From the NCBI GenBank assembly GCA_963815655.1, contig CAWFHK010000001.1, positions 62,001 to 126,000 of the forward strand: 64,000 nucleotides of DNA. The letters run 5' to 3'. Numbering within the stretch: the stretch's first letter is position 1; every line of letters starts with the position of its first letter. The DNA is from JAWOLE01 sp963815655. GTDB lineage: Bacteria > Acidobacteriota > Thermoanaerobaculia > UBA5066 > Gp7-AA6. Shown piece after piece: positions 6,675 through 15,478 of this stretch. Both the position numbers and the translations under genes were made by a program. The notes beneath the pieces are model-generated. The model had not been told where the DNA came from. It ran no database searches and worked only from the letters and a program-made list of their open reading frames with translations.

Positions 6675-8510
6675 TCATGGGTGAATCGGGACGCGCACCT
6701 CGATGAAGAAGTCGGGGTCGCCGATCCGCTCATCCGGACGGGCGCCGGGCCCGAAGGCCGCCGCGAGCGAGAAATCGCGGTGGATCGCCCGATCGAGGAG
6801 CGGGAGGTAGTCCTTTCCGAACGCCCGCGCTCCTTCTCCGACGGCGTGCACATTGATCAGGACGACGGCGTCCGGGGGTCTTCTCTCCAGCCGCGCGATG
6901 ATCCGGGATTCTCCCGCGGCGTCCAGGTGGCCCGGAAAGAACTGCTCGAGCGGGAGCGGGTTCGACAGGCCCAGGACGAAGTTGAAGAAGCCCGCCTCGG
7001 GGAACCCGGCGAGCGTCCCGCGCGGCGCGACCCGGGCCTCGAGATCGCGCAGGGCGAGGCGGGTCGTCCCCGCGATCGGCTCGGGAAGGACGACACTCCC
7101 GGCCGGCGTCGCGACGTTCGTCCAACCCGGACGCCGGTAGGCGTCGGCGAGCGTGGCCAGGCGGAACAGGAGGAAGACGGCGAGGGCGCTCGAGACGAGC
7201 GCCGGCAAGGCGTCGCCCACCTTCGGCGCCGCCTTCTCGGCTCCGCGCCAGAGCGCGGCGCAGGCGACGACGGCGGGGAGTGGGAGAAAGAACGCGTTGT
7301 AAGGGCCGGCGTATCCCGCGGCCAGAAGGAGGCGCGCTCCGAAGAGCGCGGCCATGAAGAGCGCCGGATCCGCCACGCCGGCGAACGTTCCCGGGATCGC
7401 GCGCCCCAACGCCAGGGCCGCGAGCCGCGAGATCGCGGCGGCGGCGAGCGCGAGAGGCACGACGCGCACGAGAGGCGGGAAGAGGGAGAAGGTCTCCGCG
7501 AGGGAGGCCGGGGGCCTGAGAGCCAGGATGGCCGTCGCGACCAGCAGGGCCGGCGCCAGGCCGCGCGCGGCCCGAGCCAGGAGCGGGCGGCCGCTCGCGA
7601 GCCGCGAGGCCGCGGCGGCGCCGGCGAGCAGCGCGGCGATGAGGACGAGAAGCACCGTTGCCAGCGCCAGCTCCACCATCCGGAATCCCGGGCGGTCGAG
7701 CCCGGCGAACGAGCGGTAGACGTTGCGAAAGGCTTCGGGAGGACGCGCCAGGGCGAGCCAGCCGTCCGAGACGAGGGTCGCCAACGGCGTGCCGAGCGAG
7801 AGCCCGCCGTAGGCGAGGGCCGCGGCGACGAGCGGCAGGAGCGCCAGGATCCGGAATCGCCGCGGCCGCGCCCGCGCTTCGATGGCGGCGACGGCCATCG
7901 CCGCGAGCCCCAACTCGAGGCGCGAGAGGAGAGCGGCGATGAGGCAGAACGCCGTCCGGAGATCGCCCGCGCGCGTTCCCGGCGCGACGAAGACGAGCGC
8001 CCACGTCACCGCCGCAACGGCGATGGCCGTATCGAAGCTGAAGGGGAAGAGCCAGCCGCCCGGCCGCAGGAAGAAGGCGAGCGCGACCGCGAGCGCCACC
8101 GCGAGAGCCCCGCGCAGCGGCGCCAGGCACCGGGCCGCCAGGCGCCTCAGGGCCTCGAGGTGAAGCAGCGCCAGCACGGCCGCGAAGGCGATCCGGGCGG
8201 CGAGGCGGCCGCCCGCCATGCGCTCGAGGAGGGCGCCGGCGTACGGCGCGAGGGGACCGTGGTGAAAGTGCACCTCGCGATAGAGCGCCTCCCCGCCGGC
8301 CACGCGTCTCGGGACCATGAGCTCTCTGCCGGAATCCACGTACGGCTCGATCCAGCGGTTCCAGGAGACGAGCGCCAGGGAGAGGAAGACCGCGTAGGGG
8401 AGGACGACCGCCAGGGACCGTTTCAAGGGCGTCCGTTTCCGGCGATGAACGGCCCGGCCGGGGACATCGCGGAACCGGAGGGCGGCGGCACGAGCGGAAT
8501 GGTAGCCCAC
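6675..8510 (-). CDS. Polytopic membrane protein, GT-C glycosyltransferase-like
   Basis: I do not recognise a specific family. The 611-aa frame encodes about ten or more hydrophobic segments. An early periplasmic-side loop (NRWIEPYVDSGRELMVPRRVAGGEALYREVHFHHGPL) looks like the acidic-motif loop after TM1 of GT-C/PMT-like glycosyltransferases. A soluble C-terminal domain follows (from about residue 470). A lipid-linked sugar substrate is therefore possible but inferred. The start is uncertain: ATG at 8510 gives a basic N-terminal extension, while TTG at 8426 would begin just before TM1 (KRSLAVVLPYAVF). It is divergent from the acyltransferase gene. A similar but distinct membrane protein lies at 35679-37022. 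Confidence 0.72.
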   Translation of the reverse strand: MGYHSARAAALRFRDVPGRAVHRRKRTPLKRSLAVVLPYAVFLSLALVSWNRWIEPYVDSGRELMVPRRVAGGEALYREVHFHHGPLAPYAGALLERMAGGRLAARIAFAAVLALLHLEALRRLAARCLAPLRGALAVALAVALAFFLRPGGWLFPFSFDTAIAVAAVTWALVFVAPGTRAGDLRTAFCLIAALLSRLELGLAAMAVAAIEARARPRRFRILALLPLVAAALAYGGLSLGTPLATLVSDGWLALARPPEAFRNVYRSFAGLDRPGFRMVELALATVLLVLIAALLAGAAAASRLASGRPLLARAARGLAPALLVATAILALRPPASLAETFSLFPPLVRVVPLALAAAAISRLAALALGRAIPGTFAGVADPALFMAALFGARLLLAAGYAGPYNAFFLPLPAVVACAALWRGAEKAAPKVGDALPALVSSALAVFLLFRLATLADAYRRPGWTNVATPAGSVVLPEPIAGTTRLALRDLEARVAPRGTLAGFPEAGFFNFVLGLSNPLPLEQFFPGHLDAAGESRIIARLERRPPDAVVLINVHAVGEGARAFGKDYLPLLDRAIHRDFSLAAAFGPGARPDERIGDPDFFIEVRVPIHP

Positions 8511-8539
8511 GCCCTCGCGGCGCGCCGGCGGGCCGGGGG

Positions 8540-9532
8540 ATGGCGTCAGACTACGATAGCCGCGTGCAGGAAAAGATGGCGAGCCGCAGCCGCCTGGTGC
8601 GGGCCCTGGCCTCCGCGACGTCGCGCCTCTGGTTCCCGGCGACGCTGTTCGTCGCCCGCAGCCTGCCGCGCCGGGCCGTTCTGCCGCTCGCTCGGGGGGT
8701 GGGCGGTGCGTATTTCCGGTTGCGGCCGAAGTACCTGCGGGCCATCCGGGCGAATCTCTCGGTGATCCTCGGCCAGGCCCCCGAGGCGCAAGCCGTGCGG
8801 CGGACCGCCGCGGCGATGGTGCGCGGCCACGCGTCGGTCTGGTTCGATTTCCTGGCCTTCGCCTCGCGTCCGCCGGAGAAGGCGGCCATGCTCGTGGAGA
8901 GCGTCGTCGGGTTCTCGCGGCTGGTCGAGGGACGGTTGAAGGGGAAGGGCGTTCTGCTCGTGACCGCCCATCTGGGCAACTGGGAGATCGGCGGGCTCAT
9001 GCTCGCCGAGGTCAAGGAGCCGATCCACGTCGTTCTCGTGCCGGACATGTTCTCGGGGGTCGAGCGCGTGCGGCGGCGGCTCCATTCCCGGGCGGGCGTC
9101 GTCGAGATCCCGGTGGACCGGAGCTTCGTGCCGACGCTCTCGGTCCTCCGCGCGCTCGAGCGCAACGCGGTCGTCGCCATGCAGGGGGACCGGGACTTCG
9201 ACAACACGGGGATCGCGGTCCCCTTCTTCGGGCGCAAGGCGTACTTCCCGCGCGGACCGCTGCGCGTCGCCATGGCGACCGGCGCCGCGGTTCTTCCGGC
9301 CTTCATCGTGCGCGTCTCCGACGGCCGCTACCGAGCGATCATCGAGGAGCCTCTCGAGATCGACCGCTCTGGGGATCGCGACTCGGCCCTCGCGCGCAAC
9401 CTCGCGCGCTACGTGGCCGTCCTCGAGCGCTATATCCTGGCCTACCCGGACCAGTGGTATTGCTTCTACCCCTTCTGGGACGACCCGAGCCGGAAGGCAG
9501 CGCCTTCCGAGGTGGTAGGTGGTAGGTGGTAG
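8540..9532 (+). CDS. LpxL/HtrB-family lysophospholipid (lipid A) acyltransferase
   Basis: This membrane-bound acyltransferase belongs to the family that adds secondary acyl chains to lipid A. The catalytic dyad motif is AHLGNWE with His144 and Glu149. Further family motifs are the QGDRDF segment, VPFFGRKAYFPRGP and the C-terminal PDQWYCFYPFWDD. The 330-aa length is normal. A role in outer-membrane lipid A assembly fits the neighbouring OmpA and envelope genes. The final codons and the TAG stop lie inside a (GGTGGTA)n heptamer array, so the last six residues (VVGGRW) are repeat-encoded and probably not part of the ancestral enzyme. The initiation ATG at 8540 lies in the short divergent gap; ATG 8576 is an alternative. 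Confidence 0.9.
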   Translation: MASDYDSRVQEKMASRSRLVRALASATSRLWFPATLFVARSLPRRAVLPLARGVGGAYFRLRPKYLRAIRANLSVILGQAPEAQAVRRTAAAMVRGHASVWFDFLAFASRPPEKAAMLVESVVGFSRLVEGRLKGKGVLLVTAHLGNWEIGGLMLAEVKEPIHVVLVPDMFSGVERVRRRLHSRAGVVEIPVDRSFVPTLSVLRALERNAVVAMQGDRDFDNTGIAVPFFGRKAYFPRGPLRVAMATGAAVLPAFIVRVSDGRYRAIIEEPLEIDRSGDRDSALARNLARYVAVLERYILAYPDQWYCFYPFWDDPSRKAAPSEVVGGRW

Positions 9533-9634
9533 GTGGTAGGTGGTAGGTGGTAGGTGGTAGGTGGTAGGTGGTAGGTGGTAGGTGGTCACTAGAGGCTCTG
9601 GCCCATAACACCTAACTAACACCTCTCACCTAAC
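9511..9634. repeat. Heptamer array, unit GGTGGTA, ten perfect copies plus complementary arm
   Basis: Ten perfect GGTGGTA units occupy 9511-9580, followed by a variant unit to 9587. A looser right arm of AACACCTA, AACACCTC and TCACCTAA (about 9606-9633) is complementary. The array supplies the TAG stop of the upstream acyltransferase gene and abuts the stop of the convergent methyltransferase gene. The same unit recurs at 31833-31862. Confidence 0.9.
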
Positions 9635-10817
9635 GGCGAGGTTTCCTCGCCGTTACCGCGGCGACGAAGAAGGCGTCGTAATGGCGGGCGAGCTCTTCGA
9701 CGTCGGGGAGAATCTCCGGCGCCTCGAAGCCCGCCTTCTCGAAGGCGCTTCTCCAGTTGCCGGGAGTCAGGAAGCCGTGATTGGGGCGCGTCGCGGCGTC
9801 GGTCGCCACTCCGGTGAAGTTCTCGAGGAAGTTGAAGACGAACTCGACGTAGATCGGCTGGCCTTCGAACGGGCGGACGCACTCGGAGAACACGGCCGCG
9901 CCTCCGGGCTTCAGCGTCTCGCGGATGCGGGTGAGCGTGGCGTTCAAGTCCCGGGCGATGTGGACCGTGTTGACCGCGTAGACGACGTCGGCGATTCCCG
10001 GCGGGATGCCCTGCTCTTCGAAATCGCGGTCCATGTCGAGCCGGACGCACTCGACCGGCAGCCCGGGGTACCGCGACTTGATTGCCCGCTCGGCGCGGCG
10101 CAGGAACGTGGGCACGATCTCGGAGAAGACGTAGCGCCCGACCTGCGGGAGCCGGGCCTCGCGCGAGAGCCGCTCCGCGAGGGCGAGCGCGGCCGAGCCG
10201 GATCCGCCTCCGATCTCGACCACGGTCGCCGCCCCTCCGCGGGGGAGAGCGCGCGCGACCGCTTCGGCCCCCAGCCGGTTGTTGATCTGGTAGAGGAGGT
10301 TCTCGTTGGAGAAGTATTCGAACCAGAGCGGCAGCCTCGCCGGCGAGAAGAGGATCTCCTCTCCCGTCTTCTCGCCGCGGAGGAACGCGGGCACGTGCTC
10401 GACCATCGCGCGGACGACCGCGAAGGGAGGGAGGGAGCCGGGATCCACGGCTCGCGAAGCGGCCTCGGCCCGGTCGGGATCGCCCGGGGGGAGCGACGCC
10501 CCGGTACGGTAGACCGTTTCCTCCCCCGTCCCCTCCGCCGAGAGATATCCCTCGGCGGCGAGCTTGCGAAAGAACCAGGAGAGCGGGATCTCGGCGCGCG
10601 GCGCGTACCCTTTTTCCGCGGCGACCCCCTTCACGGTCGCCCCGCGCGCGAGGGGCTCCTCGAGCCCGAGCCGGTGCACGAGCCGCAGGACCATGTCGGT
10701 CGTGAAGCGGTCGAAGTGCTCGCAGCACAGGATGAACTCGGGCGTGAAGAGAGACCGGACCTCCGCGTCCGGGATGCGGGAGAGGAGCGTGCGCAGGTCC
10801 TCCGTGCGGGGCGCCAC
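9630..10817 (-). CDS. Class I SAM-dependent methyltransferase with winged-helix N-terminus
   Basis: The 395-aa protein has an N-terminal helical/winged-helix-like part (residues 1-170), as in O-methyltransferases and polyketide-type methyltransferases. The C-terminal Rossmann domain carries SAM motif I VVEIGGGSGSAALALAE, an acidic motif II and ADVVYAVNTVHIARDL, followed by LKPGGAAVFSE. The substrate is not readable. The last codons lie in a perfect hairpin (AACGGCGAGG / CCTCGCCGTT, 9632-9654). Together with the adjacent heptamer array it marks the convergent end with the acyltransferase gene. It is divergent from the alkaline-phosphatase-superfamily gene with a gap of about 30-40 bp. Confidence 0.85.
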   Translation of the reverse strand: MAPRTEDLRTLLSRIPDAEVRSLFTPEFILCCEHFDRFTTDMVLRLVHRLGLEEPLARGATVKGVAAEKGYAPRAEIPLSWFFRKLAAEGYLSAEGTGEETVYRTGASLPPGDPDRAEAASRAVDPGSLPPFAVVRAMVEHVPAFLRGEKTGEEILFSPARLPLWFEYFSNENLLYQINNRLGAEAVARALPRGGAATVVEIGGGSGSAALALAERLSREARLPQVGRYVFSEIVPTFLRRAERAIKSRYPGLPVECVRLDMDRDFEEQGIPPGIADVVYAVNTVHIARDLNATLTRIRETLKPGGAAVFSECVRPFEGQPIYVEFVFNFLENFTGVATDAATRPNHGFLTPGNWRSAFEKAGFEAPEILPDVEELARHYDAFFVAAVTARKPRR

Positions 10818-10840
10818 GCGAGGATTCTACGGGAGCTGCC

Positions 10841-10848
10841 TGTAAACT
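10841..10848 (+). promoter_or_regulatory. Putative extended -10 element (TG-TAAACT)
   Basis: TGTAAACT lies only ten bases before the ATG at 10859. If used, the transcript would be nearly leaderless and the upstream ATG at 10850 would not be included. A similar -10-to-start spacing is seen at hsp20 (23141-23146) and at the CHAD gene (37907-37912). Confidence 0.4.
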
Positions 10849-10858
10849 GATGTCCTCC

Positions 10859-12979
10859 ATGAAGACCTTTCTCGCCGGAGCCGCGGTCGTTCTTGCCGCG
10901 GCGGCAGCGCTCGCCGCCCCGGCCGCCCCGACGCGCGTCGTCGTCCTCGGGTTCGACGGCGTGGACTCGCAGATCGTCGAGCAGATGCTCGCCGCGGGCC
11001 GCCTGCCGAACCTGGCGGCCCTGAAGGCGCGCGGCGGCTACTCCCCGCTCATTCCCACCGTTCCGGCGCAGACGCCCGTCTCCTGGGCGACCTTCTCGAC
11101 GGGGCTCGATCCGGGGGGGCACGAGATCTTCGACTTCCTGAAGCGCGACCCCTCCGACCTCGTTCCCACTTTCGCGGTCGTGGAGGAGACCTCCGTCCCG
11201 CTCCTCTTCGGACGGGGCAACAAGTTCGTGTTCGGAGGCGCCGCCGCGCTCGTCTTCATCGGGGCGGGCGCGGCCGTTTTCTTCCTGGGGAAGCGCCGTG
11301 TTCTCGCGCTCGCCGTCCTCGTTTTCCTGGGCCTCGCGGCGGGAGGCGCCGTCTTCGCCGCTGTCAAGGCCTGGGTCCCGACCGAGCGCCCCTGGGTCAG
11401 GAACAACCGGCTCGGCAAGACCTTCTGGAGCGAGGAGGAGGGCCGGCCCGCGACCGTCATGCGGATGCCGGTCACCTTTCCGCCGGAGGCCTTTCCGGAG
11501 GGGAGGCTGCTCTCGGGACTCGGCGTGCCGGACCTGTCCGGCCGGATCGGAAGGCCCTCCTACTACACGTCCGATCCCTTCTTCACGGCGAGAGAGGGGA
11601 ACGACTTCTCGATCGATCTCGTGCGGCTCGAGTCGAATACCGGCCGCCTGGTCACGAGGATCCAGGGCCCGCCGGGCAAGCCCTTCGGGCGCGAGGGAAC
11701 GATCGACCTGCCGATGACCCTGGCCGTGGCGCCTTCCCGCGACCGTCTCACGATCGAGGCCGGCGGCGAGAAACGGGAGCTGACGGCCGGGCAATGGAGC
11801 GACTGGGTCTCGCTGGAGTTCCGGGTCAATCCGCTCATCGGCCTGCACGGCTACGCCCGCTTTCGCCTCCAGTCCGTCTCTCCGGAGATCGCGCTCTACC
11901 TCTCGCCGGTCCAGTTCGATCCCGAGCGTCTCCCGCCCGGCTTCGCCCTCTCCTCTCCCGCGGAGTTCGCGCCGGAGCTCGCCCGCCGCTTCGGCCGCTA
12001 CAAGACGATGGGCTGGGCGATCGACACGTGGTCCATCCAGTCCGGCACGCTTCGCGAGGACGCGTTCCTGGAGGACGTCGCGGCGACCGCGGCGCAGGAG
12101 AGGCGGATGCTCGCCGCGCTGATGAAGGAAAAGCAGCGGTTGATCTTCCAGTATTTCGAGTTTCCCGACCGCGTGTCGCACGTCTTCTGGAGATTTCGCG
12201 ATCCGCAGCATCCCGCCTACGACGCCGCCCTCGCGCCGCGCTACGGCGACGCCGTCGAGAAGTCGTACGAGACGATGGACTCGATCGTGGGGGAGACGAT
12301 GGGCGCGCTCGGGCCGGCCGACGTCCTGATCGTCCTCTCCGACCACGGCTTCGCGACCTGGCGCCGGTCCGTCAACTACAACTCCTGGCTCGTCGAGAAC
12401 GGCTACCTGGTCCTGACCGGCGGCGCGCGGCGGCAGAACCTGGAGGCGCTCTTCTCCCGGGGGCAGTTCTGGGAGTCGGTGGACTGGAGCAAGTCCCGGG
12501 CGTACGCGATGGGCCTCGGCGACGTCTACGTGAACCTGAAGGGGCGCGAGAAGAACGGGATCGTGGAGCCGGGAGCGCCCTACGAAGAGCTGCGGGACGA
12601 GCTCGTGCGCCGGCTGACCGGGCTGACGGACCCGAAGAACGGCGAGCGGGCGGTCTCCCGCGTGTTCAAGCGCGAGCAGATCTACCGCCGTTTCAACCCG
12701 CGCCTCATTCCGGACCTGATCGTGACCAACCGCCCCGGCTACCGCGTATCGTGGCAGGCCTCCCTCGGCGTCCCGACCGACACCGTCTTCGAGGACAACC
12801 GCGACGTGTGGAGCGGCGACCACTGCTCGCTCGATCCCGAGCTCGTGAAGGGAGTCTTCTTCGCTTCGAGAGCGTTCCGGGCGGCGCCGGTTCCCGGCAT
12901 TGCCGACGTCACGGCGTCGGTCCGGGCCCTGATCGGCGCGTCCGCGCCGCCCGAAGCCGCCGGGAAGTCCCTCTGGTGA
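10859..12979 (+). CDS. Alkaline phosphatase superfamily protein (type I phosphodiesterase-like), membrane-associated
   Basis: The product is about 706 aa from ATG 10859. After a signal peptide (KTFLAGAAVVLAAAAALAA) comes the metal-site opening VVVLGFDGVDSQI. The nucleophile region TPVSWATFSTGLDPGGHEIFDF follows, where the conserved Thr/Ser is expected. Two hydrophobic helices interrupt the domain (about residues 120-165). Later metal ligands are visible in IVLSDHGFATW and SGDHCSLDPE. It resembles predicted type I phosphodiesterases/nucleotide pyrophosphatases acting in the periplasm. The substrate is unknown. ATG 10850 is an alternative start. The heptamer-array hairpin that holds the envC start codon begins six bases after its stop. 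Confidence 0.86.
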   Translation: MKTFLAGAAVVLAAAAALAAPAAPTRVVVLGFDGVDSQIVEQMLAAGRLPNLAALKARGGYSPLIPTVPAQTPVSWATFSTGLDPGGHEIFDFLKRDPSDLVPTFAVVEETSVPLLFGRGNKFVFGGAAALVFIGAGAAVFFLGKRRVLALAVLVFLGLAAGGAVFAAVKAWVPTERPWVRNNRLGKTFWSEEEGRPATVMRMPVTFPPEAFPEGRLLSGLGVPDLSGRIGRPSYYTSDPFFTAREGNDFSIDLVRLESNTGRLVTRIQGPPGKPFGREGTIDLPMTLAVAPSRDRLTIEAGGEKRELTAGQWSDWVSLEFRVNPLIGLHGYARFRLQSVSPEIALYLSPVQFDPERLPPGFALSSPAEFAPELARRFGRYKTMGWAIDTWSIQSGTLREDAFLEDVAATAAQERRMLAALMKEKQRLIFQYFEFPDRVSHVFWRFRDPQHPAYDAALAPRYGDAVEKSYETMDSIVGETMGALGPADVLIVLSDHGFATWRRSVNYNSWLVENGYLVLTGGARRQNLEALFSRGQFWESVDWSKSRAYAMGLGDVYVNLKGREKNGIVEPGAPYEELRDELVRRLTGLTDPKNGERAVSRVFKREQIYRRFNPRLIPDLIVTNRPGYRVSWQASLGVPTDTVFEDNRDVWSGDHCSLDPELVKGVFFASRAFRAAPVPGIADVTASVRALIGASAPPEAAGKSLW

Positions 12980-12985
12980 GAGGAA

Positions 12986-13076
12986 CAATTGTGAGTTGTG
13001 AATTGTGAGTCGTGAATTGAGCACGAGGAAAAGATCCCGCCCCGTTCACAACTCACAATTCACAATTCACAATTGG
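12986..13076. repeat. Heptamer-array hairpin, unit TGTGAAT, covering the envC start
   Basis: The left arm (about 12986-13019) is made of TGTGAGT/TGTGAAT units. A spacer of about 30 nt follows, and the right arm (about 13048-13076) is ACTCACA/ATTCACA, which pairs with the left arm over most of its length. The GTG start of envC (13005) lies in the left arm. The right arm encodes residues such as HNSQFTIHN of its N-terminus. Confidence 0.9.
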
Positions 13077-14192
13077 CTCGTCGTCGGCGGGCTCCTTCTC
13101 TGCGCCGTCGCGGCGGGTCAGACGGAACAGAACTCCGACCTGGCCAGGATCCGGTCGCGGATCTCGGCGCTCCAGGGGAAGCTGGCCGAGAGCGAGAAGA
13201 ACGTGGCGACTCTGTCGGAAGAGGTCAAGCGGCTCGACCTGAAGCTCGAGATCGCCCAAAAGGAGGCGGAGCTCGTCGCGGCGACGCGCGAAGAATTCAC
13301 GCGGCAGCTCGCCGTGACCCGGGCCGAGCGCGCGTCGTCCGCGGAGTCCTCGCAGCGGCTCTCGCGCGCGCTCCTGGCTCGAGCCCGGATCCTGCACCGG
13401 TTCGGCCGGTTCGGCTATTTCCGCGTGCTGCTCGAGTCCAACAACGTGCGCGACTTCCTCGGCGGCCTGGAGCGCCTGGACGCGCTCGCCCGGCGAGACG
13501 GTGCGCTCCTCGCCCGCTACCGGCAGGTGGAGGCCCGCAAGGAGGCCGACATCGCGCGGGAGGACGCGTTGAAATCGGAGCTCGACAGGCTCTTCGCGCG
13601 GGGGAGCGCGGAGGTCGCCCGGATGGCGAGCCTGCGCCGCGAGCGCGAGACCCTCCTCGCGCGCGAGAAGAGCGCCACGACTTCGCGCCGGGACGAAGTC
13701 ATGGCTCTTTCCGACAAGGCGGCGCGCCTGGAGCGGCTCCTCCAGAGGCTGGCGCAGGCGTCGGCCGCCCAGGCGCCCGATCCCTCCGGAGGGATCCGCC
13801 CCTGGAAGGGAGTTCTGGACTGGCCCGCGCGCGGGACTCTCATCGAGACCTTCGGGCGTCACCGGCATCCGAAGTTCGACGCCTGGACTTTTTCCAACGG
13901 CATCGCCCTCGGGCTGCCCGCCGGCACGCCGGTGCGGGCGGTCTACAGCGGCCGGGTCATCTACGCGCAATGGCTCGCCGAGTACGGGAACCTCGTGATC
14001 CTGGACCACGGCGACGGAGTCTTCTCGCTCTACGCCTGGCTGCAGTCGATCGCGGTCTCCCCGGGAGCGGCCGTGGCCGCGGGCGGCGCCATCGGCGCCG
14101 CGGGCTGGGGGCCTGGCCGCGACGATCCCGGCCTCTATTTCGAGGTCCGCGACCATCAGAAGGCCAACGATCCCGTCGCCTGGCTGAGGTAG
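13005..14192 (+). CDS. envC: EnvC-like murein hydrolase activator
   Basis: The 395-aa protein has a short hydrophobic export segment (LVVGGLLLCAVAAG), a long N-terminal coiled coil (about residues 45-250) and a C-terminal LytM (M23-like) domain. The LytM metal ligands are missing. The usual HxGID is SNGIA here, the YxH position is YAW, and LHFE is LYFE. This is the pattern of E. coli EnvC, which activates septal amidases rather than cutting peptidoglycan. The only in-frame starts (GTG 13005 or TTG 13017) lie inside the heptamer hairpin, so about the first 25 residues are repeat-encoded. The order envC, S41-like, YibQ matches the common envC locus. Confidence 0.88.
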   Translation: MSRELSTRKRSRPVHNSQFTIHNWLVVGGLLLCAVAAGQTEQNSDLARIRSRISALQGKLAESEKNVATLSEEVKRLDLKLEIAQKEAELVAATREEFTRQLAVTRAERASSAESSQRLSRALLARARILHRFGRFGYFRVLLESNNVRDFLGGLERLDALARRDGALLARYRQVEARKEADIAREDALKSELDRLFARGSAEVARMASLRRERETLLAREKSATTSRRDEVMALSDKAARLERLLQRLAQASAAQAPDPSGGIRPWKGVLDWPARGTLIETFGRHRHPKFDAWTFSNGIALGLPAGTPVRAVYSGRVIYAQWLAEYGNLVILDHGDGVFSLYAWLQSIAVSPGAAVAAGGAIGAAGWGPGRDDPGLYFEVRDHQKANDPVAWLR

Positions 14193-14193
14193 G

Positions 14194-14274
14194 GGTCCAA
14201 GGTCCAAGGTCCAAAGTCCAAGGTAGACCGCCGACCCAAGCTACTTTGGACCTTGGACTTTGGACTTTGGACAA
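14194..14274. repeat. Heptamer-array hairpin, unit GGTCCAA
   Basis: The left arm has about four GGTCCAA/AGTCCAA units starting one base after the envC stop. The spacer ACCGCCGACCCAAGC follows, then a right arm of TTTGGAC/CTTGGAC units complementary to it. It separates envC from the S41-like gene. The same unit occurs singly at 6607-6637. Confidence 0.9.
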
Positions 14275-14314
14275 TGGAATGCGCCTCATTACGCCGAGTG
14301 TTACCATCCCCACG

Positions 14315-15478
14315 ATGAAGTCCAACCGTTCCCGCATCCTCTTCGTCATCGGTTCGGTGGCGGCCCTGGTGTCCCTGCGGGCCGTCTCCAATCCCAGTGG
14401 CTCGGCGCGGGACCCGGCGACCCGGGCCCTCTCGATCTTCTCGGACGTTTTCGCGCTCACGCGGCAGAACTACGTCGAGCCGACCGACTCGAAAGCGCTT
14501 CTCAACGGGGCCTACGACGGGATGTCCGACGCGCTCGATCCCTTCTCCTACTACGTCACGGCCTCGGAGCGAGCCGCCTACCGGGCGCAGGAGGCCTCCG
14601 GCGCCGTCGGTCCCGGCATCGTGCTCGCGCGCCGCGGCGGCTTCCCCTACGTCGTGGCGCCGCTGCCCGGCTCGCCGGCCCAGAAAGCCGGGGTCCATGC
14701 CGGCGACCTGCTCGACATCGTGGACGGCAAGCCCGTGCGCAACTCGTCGCTCTGGAAGGTCAAGGCGGCGCTGGAGGGACCGGAAGGCTCGCACGTGGAG
14801 ATCATCCTGTTCCGGGGAGGCGACGAAAAGAGACTCACTCTCTCGATTCCCCGGGCTCGGTTCGAGGCGCCCCCCCTTTCCACTCGGTGGGAGCGCGACG
14901 TGGCGGTGGTGACCATTCCGTCCTTCACGCGAACGACGGCCGAGGACCTGCGCAAGACCGTCGAGGATGCCAACCGGCGCGGAATCCAGCGAATCGTCCT
15001 GGACGTGCGGGGGGCGATCGGCGGAGATATCCCGGACGCCGCTCCCGCGGCCTCTTTCTTCACGGGGAAGGGCCTCGTCGCCAGGGTGATCGCGCGCAAG
15101 GTCGCGCTCGCGCCCCTGGAGTCGGGCGGCGAGCGCCTCTGGAACGGGCGGACCGTGATCCTGACGGATGACGCGACCGGCGGCGCCGCCGAGGTGTTCG
15201 CCGCCGCTCTCCGCGACCGCGCGGAAGCCACGACGGTGGGAGAGGCGACCGTCGGAATGGCCATCGTCCAGCGTCTGGTGCCGACACAGTCCGGCGGCAC
15301 GCTCTACATGACCGTGGGGCGCTACGTCTCGCCGTCGGGCTCCACCCTCGGTGGAAAGGGACTCACGCCGGACGAAAGGGTCCTCGTCTTTCCCGGGGAC
15401 ACGGGAGGCAAGGACGCGATCCTCGACCGAGGCCTCGAAGTGGTGCGCACGAGCGGTTCCGCTCGCCACGCGGCTTGA
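14315..15478 (+). CDS. S41 (CtpA/Prc-like) peptidase homologue lacking catalytic Ser and Lys
   Basis: The 387-aa envelope protein has an N-terminal hydrophobic signal/anchor (ILFVIGSVAALVSL). A PDZ domain follows (GIVLARRGGFPYVVAPLPGSPAQKAGVHAGDLL, about residues 105-190) and then an S41 fold. In active C-terminal processing proteases the nucleophile lies in a (T/S)-A-S-A-S-E motif. Here the segment reads TGGAAEVF, with Gly290 at the serine position. The catalytic Lys expected 25 residues later is Met315 (ATVGMAIVQ). It is probably a pseudoenzyme, perhaps a scaffold for the EnvC/YibQ pathway. ATG 14315 is chosen; ATG 14279 adds 12 residues and abuts the repeat. Confidence 0.87.
   Translation: MKSNRSRILFVIGSVAALVSLRAVSNPSGSARDPATRALSIFSDVFALTRQNYVEPTDSKALLNGAYDGMSDALDPFSYYVTASERAAYRAQEASGAVGPGIVLARRGGFPYVVAPLPGSPAQKAGVHAGDLLDIVDGKPVRNSSLWKVKAALEGPEGSHVEIILFRGGDEKRLTLSIPRARFEAPPLSTRWERDVAVVTIPSFTRTTAEDLRKTVEDANRRGIQRIVLDVRGAIGGDIPDAAPAASFFTGKGLVARVIARKVALAPLESGGERLWNGRTVILTDDATGGAAEVFAAALRDRAEATTVGEATVGMAIVQRLVPTQSGGTLYMTVGRYVSPSGSTLGGKGLTPDERVLVFPGDTGGKDAILDRGLEVVRTSGSARHAA

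Noticed and set aside
6681..8765. Plus-strand frame of 694 codons opposite the GT-C-like gene
   Set aside because: Extreme Arg/Glu/Gly repetition and no motif; it mirrors the high third-position GC of the real minus-strand gene.
9511..9587. CRISPR-like repeat array
   Set aside because: The units are 7 nt and contiguous without spacers, and no cas genes are nearby. The same holds for the other tandem arrays.
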